Below, in pieces: positions 35,643-44,391 of a stretch of DNA of 64,000 bases. The translations under genes and the position numbers were made by a program. Each line of letters opens with the position of its first letter. The stretch's first letter is position 1. Source of the DNA: Actinacidiphila alni (GTDB lineage Bacteria > Actinomycetota > Actinomycetes > Streptomycetales > Streptomycetaceae); NCBI RefSeq assembly GCF_900112845.1, contig NZ_FONG01000008.1, positions 306,872 through 370,871 on the forward strand, given 5' to 3'. The notes under the pieces are model-generated. The model was given only the letters and a program-made list of their open reading frames with translations, made no database searches and was not told the DNA's origin.

Positions 35643-37022
35643 CTATGCGGCGTCCTGTTCCTCCAGACGGGCACCGAATTCACGGACGACGGGCTCCGCG
35701 GCGTACGGCTCCAGGCGGTGCCGGAAGTCGTCCAGGTACTCGGCGCCGCGGTTGGACCGCAGGCCCGACAACAGGGCCACCGCCTGGGTGCCGGTGGCGC
35801 ACGCCTCCTCCAATTCGCGCTGCTGCACCTGGGCGTCGGCGAGCAGCAGCAGATCGATGGCGCGCCGCCGGGTGCGCGTCTGCGGGTGCGCGGCCAGCGC
35901 CTCCTCCGCCCGGCGCGCGGCGGGCACGGCCTGGCCCAGGTCGCGGTGACAGTGCGCCAACTCGTCGGCGAGATAGGCGTGGTCGAAGTGCGCGATCCAC
36001 GGCGGGTCCTCGTCGGGCCGGGAGCGTTCCATGGTCTCGACCGCGAGATTCGCCACCGCGGCGAAGGTGCGGGCGTCGCCGAGCAGCGCGTGCCCGCGGG
36101 CCTCGGCGGCGTAGAACATCGCCTCGGCGGTCGGCGTGACCCGGCCGCGGGCGCCTTCCTGCGCGGCGCGGGCGAGTTGGGCGATCTCGCGCGGATTGCC
36201 GAGCGAGGCGGCGAGGTGGCTCATGCCGGCGGCCAGGATGTAGCCGCCGTAACCGCGGTCGCCGGCCGCCTGCGCCAGTCGCAGCGCCTGGATGTAATAG
36301 CGCTGGGCCAGGCCCGGTTGGCCGGTGTCGACCGCCATGTAGCCGGCCAGTTCCGTCAACCGGGCGACCGCGCCGAACAGTTCCCTGCCGACCTGGTCGC
36401 GGTAGGTGCCCGCGAGCAGCCCGGACACCACGCTGTTGAGGTAGTGCACGACGACCGGGCGCACATGCCCGCTGCCGAAGCGGTGGTCGAGGTCGGTGAG
36501 CGCCTGGGTGGTGGCCTTCACCGCCTCGACGTCGGCCATGCCCACCCTGGCGCCGCCGTTGCGCGCGACGGCCTGGTCGGGCCGGGTGATCAGCCAGTCG
36601 CGGCTGGGCTCGACGAGCGCGGAGGCGGCGACGGTGGAGCCGGTCAGGAAGTCGCGGCGCCCGACGTCGCTGCGCCACAGCTCGCAGACCTGCTCGATCG
36701 CGCCGAGCACGGTGGGCGCGAAGTGCAGTCCTATTCCGGTGGCCAGGTTCTTGCCGTTGGCCATGCCGATCTCGTCGATCGACACGGCGCGGCCCAGCTT
36801 GCGGCCGATCGCCTCGGCGATGATGGCCGGTGCCCGGCCGCGCGGCTGCTGACCGCGCAGCCAGCGCGCCACGGACGTCTTGTCGTACCGCAGGTCGAGA
36901 CCGTGCTCGGCACCGCACATGTTGACCCGGCGGGCGAGCCCGGCGTTGGAGCAGCCCGCTTCCTGGATGAGTGCCTGGAGCCGTTCGTTCGGCTGCCGTG
37001 CCACGAGCGGTCGTGCGGCCAT
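35643..37022 (-). CDS. TPR-containing regulatory protein with N-terminal helix-turn-helix (NsdA-like)
   Basis: 459 residues. Residues ~5-75 look like a degenerate XRE-type DNA-binding domain (NERLQALIQEAGCSNAGLAR, TSVARWLRGQQPRGRAP). The rest is helical TPR-like repeats (ELFGAVARLTELAGYMAVDT, QRYYIQALRLAQAAGDRGYG). Streptomyces has several such proteins, including NsdA, which repress sporulation or antibiotic production; the exact member cannot be told. Start ATG 37022 with GGGGGAATTC upstream. The ligand or partner is unknown. Confidence 0.82.
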   Translation of the reverse strand: MAARPLVARQPNERLQALIQEAGCSNAGLARRVNMCGAEHGLDLRYDKTSVARWLRGQQPRGRAPAIIAEAIGRKLGRAVSIDEIGMANGKNLATGIGLHFAPTVLGAIEQVCELWRSDVGRRDFLTGSTVAASALVEPSRDWLITRPDQAVARNGGARVGMADVEAVKATTQALTDLDHRFGSGHVRPVVVHYLNSVVSGLLAGTYRDQVGRELFGAVARLTELAGYMAVDTGQPGLAQRYYIQALRLAQAAGDRGYGGYILAAGMSHLAASLGNPREIAQLARAAQEGARGRVTPTAEAMFYAAEARGHALLGDARTFAAVANLAVETMERSRPDEDPPWIAHFDHAYLADELAHCHRDLGQAVPAARRAEEALAAHPQTRTRRRAIDLLLLADAQVQQRELEEACATGTQAVALLSGLRSNRGAEYLDDFRHRLEPYAAEPVVREFGARLEEQDAA

Positions 37023-37262
37023 GAATTCCCCCAACGTCGACGATGCCAACCCCGGTGTCACCCTTCGTCCTGGTGACACGTGCCCAGCCAACGGCCGAAA
37101 AATGCCCAGTTGTTCCGGCATTTCCCACCGTTCCGCCCGTGGCGGAACGGCGAACGGCCCCCGAATGACTACCCGGCTGCGGGCGCCGATCGCGCACGCG
37201 CCCCCGGTCGTGCACCCGTGCGCCCGCCATGAGCCGCGGCCCCCGCCCCGTAACCGACGCCC

Positions 37263-37958
37263 ATGACGGAAGTTGTGCAGCGCGTGGAAGACACCATCGG
37301 AGCCGCGCGACCGCTCACCGACCGACACCCCGACCCTCGCGACACCCTTGTCGACGCCGCGGTCCGGTACGCGGAGGAGCGGCGCTGGGACGTGCTCGCC
37401 GGTTCCTGGCTGGAGGACGACCCGGGCGGCCGGGTGCTGTGCTCCTGCGCCTCCGCCACCTGCCCGACGCCGGGCGCCCACCCGACGCGCCCCGACTGGG
37501 CGACGCACGCCAGCGGCAGCGCGCCCGCGGTCCGGCGGATGTGGGCCAAGCAGCCGCGGTCCTCGGTGCTGCTGCCCACCGGCCGCACGTTCGACGCGAT
37601 CGACGTGCCGGAGGTGGCGGGCTGTCTGGCGCTGGCCCGGATGGAGCGGATGGACCTGCCGCTCGGCCCGGTGCTCTGCACGCCCGACCGCAGGCTGGTC
37701 TTCCTGGTCCTGCCCGGCGCCGCCGTCAAGGTGCCCGATCTGCTGCGGAAGCTGGGCTGGACGCCCGGTTCGCTGGACCTGGTGGTGCGCGGCGAGGGCG
37801 AGTGGCTCGTCGCGCCGCCGACCCGCACCGGGCGCGGCAGTGTGCAGTGGGCGCGACAGCCGACCGCCCTGAACCGCTGGCTGCCGGACGTCGAGGAGCT
37901 GCTGAGCCCGCTGGCGTACGCGTGCGGGCGGGAGTTGGCGGCGGCGCGGGGGCGCTGA
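37263..37958 (+). CDS. Primase/polymerase N-terminal-like protein
   Basis: 231 residues. The pattern DTLVDAAVRYAEERRWDVLA, CSCASATCPTPGAHPTRPDW, SVLLPTGRTFDAIDVP corresponds to the bifunctional DNA primase/polymerase (prim-pol) N-terminal family, found as stand-alone proteins in Streptomyces. The conserved Cys/His cluster after the first helix may bind zinc. Whether it has polymerase activity is doubtful because the protein is short. Divergent from the TPR regulator by 240 nt. Confidence 0.78.
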   Translation: MTEVVQRVEDTIGAARPLTDRHPDPRDTLVDAAVRYAEERRWDVLAGSWLEDDPGGRVLCSCASATCPTPGAHPTRPDWATHASGSAPAVRRMWAKQPRSSVLLPTGRTFDAIDVPEVAGCLALARMERMDLPLGPVLCTPDRRLVFLVLPGAAVKVPDLLRKLGWTPGSLDLVVRGEGEWLVAPPTRTGRGSVQWARQPTALNRWLPDVEELLSPLAYACGRELAAARGR

Positions 37959-38153
37959 CGCGGAGTCGGCTGGGGCGTCGGGGTGTTAGGGCGTCGGGGG
38001 CGGCGGAGGCGTCGGGCCGCTGACGCAGCGCTACCGCTCCGGGTCCGCCGGTCTCGCCGGTGCTACGTTTCCGGGTCTCATGGTCACTGTCAGTGGTCGC
38101 GTCTAGGGTTGTCGGACGGGACAGGGGCACGAGACGGGGAGAGGTGCCGCAGC

Positions 38154-39026
38154 ATGTCGGAGCCGCGGGAAGAGCGGGAGAAGAGGCCGCGCCTCGAACC
38201 GTACCGGCCGGTGCCGTACGGGAAGGCCGTCGAGGAGGGGCCGGACACGACCGGTGACGGGCAGCCGGTCGCGGTGCGTGTCCGCGGGCTGTGGAAGCGC
38301 TTCGGCGAGCAGACGGCGGTCGCCGGGATCGATCTGGAGCTGCCCGCGGGCCGCTTCATCGGCCTGGTGGGGCCGAACGGCGCGGGCAAGACCACCACGC
38401 TGTCCATGGTGACCGGTCTGCTGCGGCCGGACGACGGCATCGTGCGGATCGTGGGCCACGATGTGTGGACCGACCCGGTCGGCGTGAAGTCCAGGATCGG
38501 TGTGCTGCCCGAGGGCCTGCGGCTGTTCGAGCGGCTGTCGGGGCGCGAACTGCTCGCCTACACCGGCCGGTTGCGCGGCCTGCCCGGCGAGGAGGTCGAC
38601 AAGCGCGCGGGCCAGCTGCTCGACGTGCTCGACCTGTCGGCGAGTCAGCACAAGCTGGTCGTCGACTACTCCACCGGCATGCGCAAGAAGATCGGCCTGG
38701 CCGCGGCCCTGCTGCACAACCCCGAAGTCCTCTTCCTGGACGAGCCGTTCGAGGGCGTCGACCCGGTGTCGGCCCAGGTCATCCGGGGCGTGCTGGAGCG
38801 CTTCACGGAGTCGGGCGGCACCGTCGTCTTCTCCTCGCACGTGATGGAGCTGGTGGAGAGCCTGTGCGACTGGGTCGCGGTGATGGCCGCGGGCCGGATC
38901 GTGGCGCACGGCCCGCTCGCCGAGGTGCGCGGCGACGCGCCCTCGCTCCAGGACGCCTTCCTGTCGCTGGTCGGCGCCGACCGGCGCGGCGGGCAGGGGC
39001 TCGACTGGCTGAGCGGCGGCAAGTGA
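38154..39026 (+). CDS. ABC transporter ATP-binding protein
   Basis: 290 residues. Walker A is GPNGAGKTT, Q-loop region IGVLPEGLRLFERLSGRELL, signature YSTGMRKKIGLAAAL in the LSGGQ position, Walker B VLFLDEP and H-loop SSHVMEL. A ~35-residue hydrophilic N-terminal extension precedes the domain. It pairs with the permease whose ATG overlaps its TGA (TGATG), an export-type two-gene transporter. Confidence 0.92.
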   Translation: MSEPREEREKRPRLEPYRPVPYGKAVEEGPDTTGDGQPVAVRVRGLWKRFGEQTAVAGIDLELPAGRFIGLVGPNGAGKTTTLSMVTGLLRPDDGIVRIVGHDVWTDPVGVKSRIGVLPEGLRLFERLSGRELLAYTGRLRGLPGEEVDKRAGQLLDVLDLSASQHKLVVDYSTGMRKKIGLAAALLHNPEVLFLDEPFEGVDPVSAQVIRGVLERFTESGGTVVFSSHVMELVESLCDWVAVMAAGRIVAHGPLAEVRGDAPSLQDAFLSLVGADRRGGQGLDWLSGGK

Positions 39027-40801
39027 TGGGTGCCGGGGTGACCCTTCCGCCGCCCGCGCCGCCGTCCGGACCGCCTTCCGGGCCGTCCGAGGTGCCGTCC
39101 GTGCCCGGCCGGGAGCCGTCCCTGACACCGGTCTTCGTCCGGCTCAAGCTCGCCATCATGCGCAACGGCCTGCGCCAGTCCACCGGCCGCACGGTCGGCT
39201 GGTGCATCGGCGTCGCCTTCGCGATGCTCTACGCGCTCGGCATGGGCGCCGGCATGATCGCCCTGCGCGGCGACCATTACGCCCCGGCCGCCTCCGTCAC
39301 GGTGGCCGTCGTCCTCGGCGTGGGCTGGGCGATCATGCCGCTGTTCTTCTTCGGCGGCGACGACACCCTCGACCCGACCCGGCTGGCGATGCTGCCGCTG
39401 CGCCCGCGCCCGCTGATAACGGCGCTGCTGGTGTCCTCGCTGCTCGGCGTCGGCCCGGTCTTCACCCTGATCGTGTCGGCGGGCGCGGTCACCGCGGTGG
39501 CGCACGGCTGGGCCGCGGGCGTCGTGGCCGTCGTCGCCGTCGCCCTGACGCTGCTGCTGTGCGTGGCGCTGGCGCGGGCCGTCGCCGCCGCCAACACCCG
39601 GCTGCTGACCAGCCGCAGGGGCCGCGACCTGGCACTGCTCAGCGGTCTGTTCGTGGCGGTCGGCGCCCAGCTGGTCAATCTGGGCGTCAGCTCGCTGTCG
39701 TCCAACGGCGGGCTGCACCGGGCCACTTCGGTCGCCTCCGTGCTGCGCTGGATCCCGCCCGCGCCCGCCGTGGACGCGGTGCGGTCGACGGCGCGCGGCG
39801 CGTACGGCCTGGCCGCCGTGCAACTGGCCCTGACCGCCGTCGTCCTGGCGCTGATCCTGCGCTGGTGGTACGCGACGCTGTTCCGGCTGATGATCTCGCC
39901 GGACGCGTCCACGCTCCAGGCGGCGCCGGACGGGGCGGACCGCGGGGCGCGGGGGCGCGGGCGTGTCGGGGGCCGGGGTCGTATCGGAGGCCGGTTCGGG
40001 AGCGGCTTCGGGGGCGGCTCGGGGAGCGGTCGTGCGGGCGGCGGTCTCGCCGGTCGGCTCGCGGGCGGGCGGCTGCTGGGCGGGCGGACGGGCACGGTGA
40101 TGGCGCGGCAGTTCCGGTACCTGTGGCGGGACCCGAGGTCGAAGGCGTCCTGGGCGACGGGCCTGGCCGTCGGGCTGCTGCTGCCGCTGGTCGCGGTGGT
40201 GCAGGACGGCACCGTCTACCAGTGCCTGTGGGCGGCCGGGCTGCTCGGCATGCAGATGTACAACCAGTTCGGCATGGACGGCTCCGCCTTCTGGACGGTG
40301 TCCGCGACGATCGCCACGCGCAGGGACGCCGCGCTCGAACTGCGCGGCCGGGCCCTGACGCTGGCCGCCGTCGCGGTGCCGTACGTCACCGTCGTCACCA
40401 CGGGCGCTGCCCTGCTGCTGGGCCGGACGTCGGCGCTGCCGGAGACGCTCGGTCTGTCCTTCGCCTTCCTCGGCGCCCTCATCGCGACCGGCAGCTACGC
40501 CAGCGTCCGCTTCCCGTACGCGGTGCCGCAGGACAATCCGTTCGCCAACGCGGCGCCCGGCCAGAGCGGTCTGGTCGCGCTGAACGTCTTCGGCGGCACC
40601 TTCAGCGGAGCCGCGCTCTGCCTGCCGGTGCTCGGCCTGACGCTCGCGCTCCATCTGACCGGCCACCACGGGCTGTTGTGGCTGATCCTCCCGCTCGGGG
40701 TGCTCTACGGGCTCGGGGCGGCGGCGGCCTCGCTGCGGTTCACCGGTCCGCGGCTGCTCGACCGGCTTCCGGAGATCCTGGCGGTGGTGGCGAAGAGCTG
40801 A
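39026..40801 (+). CDS. ABC transporter permease
   Basis: 591 residues with roughly 12 hydrophobic segments in two sets, separated by a Gly/Arg/Ser-rich linker (~residues 301-355, repeats such as RGRGRVGGRGRIGG). That linker is far more biased than the flanking helices and is probably a disordered cytoplasmic loop. The gene is translationally coupled to the ATPase. Substrate unknown. Its 3' end overlaps the convergent MFS gene by 62 bases (40740-40801). Confidence 0.88.
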   Translation: MGAGVTLPPPAPPSGPPSGPSEVPSVPGREPSLTPVFVRLKLAIMRNGLRQSTGRTVGWCIGVAFAMLYALGMGAGMIALRGDHYAPAASVTVAVVLGVGWAIMPLFFFGGDDTLDPTRLAMLPLRPRPLITALLVSSLLGVGPVFTLIVSAGAVTAVAHGWAAGVVAVVAVALTLLLCVALARAVAAANTRLLTSRRGRDLALLSGLFVAVGAQLVNLGVSSLSSNGGLHRATSVASVLRWIPPAPAVDAVRSTARGAYGLAAVQLALTAVVLALILRWWYATLFRLMISPDASTLQAAPDGADRGARGRGRVGGRGRIGGRFGSGFGGGSGSGRAGGGLAGRLAGGRLLGGRTGTVMARQFRYLWRDPRSKASWATGLAVGLLLPLVAVVQDGTVYQCLWAAGLLGMQMYNQFGMDGSAFWTVSATIATRRDAALELRGRALTLAAVAVPYVTVVTTGAALLLGRTSALPETLGLSFAFLGALIATGSYASVRFPYAVPQDNPFANAAPGQSGLVALNVFGGTFSGAALCLPVLGLTLALHLTGHHGLLWLILPLGVLYGLGAAAASLRFTGPRLLDRLPEILAVVAKS

Positions 40802-42095
40802 CGCCCGGGGTCGGGGGCTCGGCTGCCGCGTGGGCGGCTGCCTTGTCCCGGTCGCGCGGGCGGCGCAGTTCCGTCGTCCAGTAGAGGAGCGCGAGCGCGG
40901 GCAGGGCGGCGCCGAGCGCTGCCGCCGCCGTCCAGCCGCCGGCGTGGTAGGCGTAGGAACCGGCCTGCGAGCCGACCGCGCCGCCGACGAAGAAGGTGGC
41001 CATGAAGGCACTGTTCAGCCGGGACCTGGCCTGGCCGTCGAGCCGGTAGATCACCTGCTGGCCGAGGATCAGGGTGGTCTGCACGGCCATGTCGAGCAGG
41101 ACGGCCGCGGCGCCGAGCGCGATGACGCTGTGCCGCCCGACTCCGGCGAGCCCGAAGGACAGCGCGGCGACGGCGAAGGCCGCCGCCGTCATCGGCCGGA
41201 CGAGGCCGCGGTCGGCCCAGCGCCCGGCGAGCGGCGCCACCAGCGCGCCGCCCGCGCCGGCCAGGGCGAAGAGCCCGACCTGCCACTGCGCGTAGTCGAA
41301 GGGCTCGCTGGTCAGCACGAAGGAGATGGTGGTCCAGAAGACGCTGAAGGTGCCGAACATCGCCGCCTGGTACAGCGCCCTGCGGCGCAGCGCGGGATAC
41401 ACCCGCAGCAGCCGCCCGGTGGAGCGCAGCAGCATCCCGTACGAGAGCGCGGCGGCCTCGGCGCCGGGCGCCCGGCGCGGCAGCGACCTGCGCAGCACCA
41501 GTGTCATGACGACCATCAACGCGGCCGACGTCAGATAGACGACCCGCCAACTGGTCGCGCCCGCCAGCACACTCCCGAAGGTCCGGGACAGCAGGATGCC
41601 GGTCAGCAGCCCGCTCATCACCTGGCCGACGACCTTGCCGCGCGTCTCGTCCGGCGCCAGGTCGGCGGCGAAGGGCACCAGGATCTGGGCGACGACCAGG
41701 GTCGTACCGACGATCAGCAGCGCCACCAGCAGCACGGGGAAGCCGGGCGCGAGGCCCGCCAGGACGAGGCCGCCGGTGGTCAGCGCGAGCAGGACGGTGG
41801 CCAGCCGGCGCTTCTCCAGCACATCGCCGAGCGGGACGATGAGCAGCAGGCCGGCGGCGTACCCGAGTTGGGAGACGGTGACCAGGCTGCCGGCCGTGAC
41901 GGCGTCGATGCCGAAGGTGTGCCGCAGTTCGCTGAGCAGCGGCTGCGCGTAGTAGAGGTTGGCGACGGTCAGGCCGCAGGCGACGGCGAGCAGGACGATG
42001 AGGCGGCGCGGCGGGCCGGACGCGGACGCATTTCCGGACGCGGATATGGCGGCGTCGGGGCCGGGGGACGGCGCGGCGGACGACGGCTGGGACAT
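40740..42095 (-). CDS. MFS efflux transporter
   Basis: 451 residues, about 12 helices. Landmarks are CGLTVANLYYAQPLLSELRH (helix 1), PLGDVLEKRRLATVL for the loop 2-3 motif, and LILGQQVIYRLDGQARSRLN in the second half, the pattern of drug-type efflux members of the YgaY/YnfM-like group. ATG 42095 is chosen, with GAGG 6 nt upstream; GTG 42101 is an alternative. Divergent from a CGNR-type regulator across two AACCGGTT palindromes, which probably control it. Confidence 0.88.
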   Translation of the reverse strand: MSQPSSAAPSPGPDAAISASGNASASGPPRRLIVLLAVACGLTVANLYYAQPLLSELRHTFGIDAVTAGSLVTVSQLGYAAGLLLIVPLGDVLEKRRLATVLLALTTGGLVLAGLAPGFPVLLVALLIVGTTLVVAQILVPFAADLAPDETRGKVVGQVMSGLLTGILLSRTFGSVLAGATSWRVVYLTSAALMVVMTLVLRRSLPRRAPGAEAAALSYGMLLRSTGRLLRVYPALRRRALYQAAMFGTFSVFWTTISFVLTSEPFDYAQWQVGLFALAGAGGALVAPLAGRWADRGLVRPMTAAAFAVAALSFGLAGVGRHSVIALGAAAVLLDMAVQTTLILGQQVIYRLDGQARSRLNSAFMATFFVGGAVGSQAGSYAYHAGGWTAAAALGAALPALALLYWTTELRRPRDRDKAAAHAAAEPPTPGVSSSPPPPGSPEAGRAAADR

Positions 42096-42121
42096 CGACA
42101 CCTCGTTGGCGTGGGAACTTC

Positions 42122-42158
42122 TTTAACCGGTTCCGACCGTACCAGTTAAACCGGTTCC
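42122..42158. promoter_or_regulatory. Twin AACCGGTT operators in the MFS/CGNR divergent promoter
   Basis: TTTAACCGGTTCC (42122-42134) and TTAAACCGGTTCC (42146-42158) each carry the palindrome AACCGGTT, spaced 24 bases apart, in an 80-nt divergent region. The start of the CGNR gene is 18 nt from the second copy. The arrangement is typical of an autoregulated efflux repressor. Confidence 0.7.
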
Positions 42159-42175
42159 AGCGGTACGCTGTCCCC

Positions 42176-42796
42176 ATGAGCGCGTACGACACCGACGTCA
42201 CCGCCCCTCCGGCCCGCTTCCGCGAGGGTGCGGGACGGCTGTGCCTGGACTACCTGCGGACACTGCGCTACCGCGGTACGCCCGCGGTCACGGAGGAACT
42301 GACCGATCCGGCGGCGCTGGCCGCGTGGGTCCGGCAGTGCGGCCCCTGCGCCGACGTACCCGCCGGCTCCGTACCCTCGCCCGACGGGCTCCGCGAGGCG
42401 CGCGCCCTGCGCGAGGCGGTGTACGCGCTGGTCACCGTCGCGATCGTCCCCGGCCGCCCCGCGGGCACCCCGCCCGGCGCCGGCCTCGCCGAATCCGCCC
42501 GCACCCGGCTCAACCGCGCCGCCGACCACGCCGTCCCCGCCCCGCGCCTTGCCGCCTCCGGCGACCTCCGGTGGCACGCCGACGACCCCGTCACCGCCAC
42601 CCTCGCGCTGATCGCCCGCGACGCCCTCGACCTCGCCGCCTCCTCCGGCCTGCTCCCCCGTCTGCGCCCCTGCGCCTCCCCCACCTGCGGCGCGATCTTC
42701 CTCGACCACTCCCGTCCCGGCACCCGGCGCTGGTGCTCCATGGACGTCTGCGGCAACCAGGCCAAGAAGACCGCGCTCCGCGCGCGGGGCGTCTGA
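42176..42796 (+). CDS. CGNR zinc-finger / ABATE-type regulator
   Basis: 206 residues. The C-terminal zinc finger has CASPTCGAIFLDHSRPGTRR then WCSMDVCGNQAKK, giving the CxxxxC...CxxxxCGN pattern of the CGNR family. The N-terminal ~145 residues are the companion ABATE-like (ligand-binding) domain, starting LCLDYLRTLRYRG. It probably represses the divergent MFS gene and itself through the AACCGGTT sites. Effector unknown. Confidence 0.9.
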   Translation: MSAYDTDVTAPPARFREGAGRLCLDYLRTLRYRGTPAVTEELTDPAALAAWVRQCGPCADVPAGSVPSPDGLREARALREAVYALVTVAIVPGRPAGTPPGAGLAESARTRLNRAADHAVPAPRLAASGDLRWHADDPVTATLALIARDALDLAASSGLLPRLRPCASPTCGAIFLDHSRPGTRRWCSMDVCGNQAKKTALRARGV

Positions 42797-42804
42797 CCGT
42801 CGTC

Positions 42805-43386
42805 CTACGGCGCGAAGCGCAGCGCCCGCGCGAAGGCGTCGATGTCGTCCATCGCCCGCAGCACGCGCGCCGGATCGGGCGCCGCCGTCAGCACCAGCAC
42901 ATCCGCGCCGTGCTCCGGCACCCGCCACGCGTACCGCAGTCCTACGGTGATGCCGTCGTCCCCGCCATCCCCGTCATCCGGGTCGACGAAGTAGCGCAGT
43001 ACGCGGATGCCGGTGCCCAACCGCCCGCCGCCGAACTCCTCGACCACCGGCGGCTCCACCGCGTAGTCGGCGTCCGCGTGGGTGAGGGCGCGCAACTCCT
43101 CGTCCGCGTCGGCCTCCCCGCCCTCCAGGTCGAATTCGGCGGAGTACACCGCGAGCGGAATCCCGCGCGGGCCCTCCAGGTGGAAGTGCAGCCCGTACCC
43201 CGGATAGACCCGCGGATAGCGCTCCATCCCGTACGCCAGCACCTCCGCCAACTCCCCCGCCTCGCCCGGCCCCGCGTGCGCCTCCGCCATCACCCGCGCG
43301 TACGCCGCGACGTCCGGGAAGCCCGCCGGCGGTACCCGCACCCACCGCGCGTGGTCCACCGCCCCCGCGTCCAACCGGGCGCTCAC
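42805..43386 (-). CDS. Effector-module accessory protein B (module 2)
   Basis: 193 residues, acidic, no signal or membrane segment. Paralogue of the 244-888 protein by the shared C-terminus (DVLVLTAAPDPARVLRAMDD then IDAFARAL). The GTG start overlaps the stop of accessory A (GTGA), exactly the coupling seen in module 1. It ends 8 nt from the convergent CGNR gene. Function unknown; a chaperone for secretion or an immunity factor is possible. Confidence 0.75.
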   Translation of the reverse strand: MSARLDAGAVDHARWVRVPPAGFPDVAAYARVMAEAHAGPGEAGELAEVLAYGMERYPRVYPGYGLHFHLEGPRGIPLAVYSAEFDLEGGEADADEELRALTHADADYAVEPPVVEEFGGGRLGTGIRVLRYFVDPDDGDGGDDGITVGLRYAWRVPEHGADVLVLTAAPDPARVLRAMDDIDAFARALRFAP

Positions 43387-43976
43387 GCCAGGCTCCAGCG
43401 AAAGGTCGTCATCAGCGCGTCGAACAACTCCACCAGCACCCTGGTGAATTCGCTCCCCGGATCACCGTCCCCGACGGTCGAGAAGGTCACCGTCAGCCAG
43501 CGCGACGCGTCCGGCACCGGCAGCGTGTAATCGACGTGCCGCGCGTACGTCTCGATCCCCTCGTCCGGTTCCGGCGGCGCCACGTACTCCCGCCGCACCC
43601 CCACCGTCCCCGCCACTTCCCGCACCTCCCCCGCCGTCTCCCGTGCCAGCCCCGCCAGCACCGCCTCCGGCGCCCCCTCCCCCGCGACCTCGGCCACCAC
43701 GAACGACGCCGCCACCATCGCCCCGCCCCTTGCCTCCACCGGCACGTACAGATCCAGCCCGCCCCCCGCCCGCGCCTCCCGCGCCATCCCCTCCACCCGC
43801 CGCCGCACCTCAGCCCGGAACGCCATCCCCCGATCCCGCGGCACCCCCTCGGGCACCACCCCCATCCCCCGGAACACCTTCTCGTCCAGCGCCTTGTCGG
43901 TGCCCTCGCGCAGAGGTACCCGGACCCATCCGGGAGGCAGCACCAGCGTGTACCCCACCACGGTCCCCGTCGTCAC
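43383..43976 (-). CDS. Effector-module accessory protein A (module 2)
   Basis: 197 residues. Paralogue of the 885-1499 protein: TVVGYTLVLPPGWVRVPLRE at the start, HVDYTLPVPDASRWLTVTFS in the C-terminal half and LFDALMTTFRWS at the end. GTG 43976 is preferred because it overlaps the upstream stop (GTGA) and the homology begins there; a 47-residue longer form would run into the neighbouring gene. Predicted cytoplasmic. Role inferred only from its repeated association with the effector modules. Confidence 0.8.
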   Translation of the reverse strand: MTTGTVVGYTLVLPPGWVRVPLREGTDKALDEKVFRGMGVVPEGVPRDRGMAFRAEVRRRVEGMAREARAGGGLDLYVPVEARGGAMVAASFVVAEVAGEGAPEAVLAGLARETAGEVREVAGTVGVRREYVAPPEPDEGIETYARHVDYTLPVPDASRWLTVTFSTVGDGDPGSEFTRVLVELFDALMTTFRWSLA

Positions 43977-44368
43977 GGCGCGCCCCTCTCTCCCCGGCTC
44001 CGCCGAAGTCTCGTCCTGGCCAGCCAGGCAGTCGCGGGGGCGATCAAGGGGATGGGGGTGAGGTAGAGGATGCCGGTGGATGTGACGGTAATGGCTGTGA
44101 GCACACCGCCTACCCACAGGTAGAACAGCACGTCAGAGTCCCATCCACAGGTGCGGTGCAGACCCCATAACCCCCACCAAACCAGCAGCTGTCCAACTAC
44201 CGCCAAGGTGAGCATCTCGATGATGAACGCCTCCTTGCCCGGATTGAACAGGCGCCCGGTAAGGCCCACCAGGCAGAACCCGAGCGGCGGGACGATCGCC
44301 CCCCATCGGATTCGCTTGTCGCTACGAGCAAGCAGCGGATCACTGGTCACATCGCTGACGAAGAACAT
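43973..44368 (-). CDS. Four-helix membrane protein, candidate immunity protein
   Basis: 131 residues with four hydrophobic helices (around IVPPLGFCLVGL, FIIEMLTLAVVGQLLVWWGL, VLFYLWVGGVLTAITVTSTG and LTPIPLIAPATAWL). I know no homologue. It sits directly after the effector, where polymorphic toxin systems keep the cognate immunity gene, and has no counterpart in module 1. My hand count gives about 60% G+C over 44041-44520, versus about 72% in 44881-44940, so this gene and the effector tip look recently acquired together. A membrane immunity protein would suggest a pore-forming or membrane-acting toxin. That is inference. Confidence 0.6.
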   Translation of the reverse strand: MFFVSDVTSDPLLARSDKRIRWGAIVPPLGFCLVGLTGRLFNPGKEAFIIEMLTLAVVGQLLVWWGLWGLHRTCGWDSDVLFYLWVGGVLTAITVTSTGILYLTPIPLIAPATAWLARTRLRRSRGERGAP

Positions 44369-44391
44369 GTAACTCCTGGCTCAGTAGAGGG

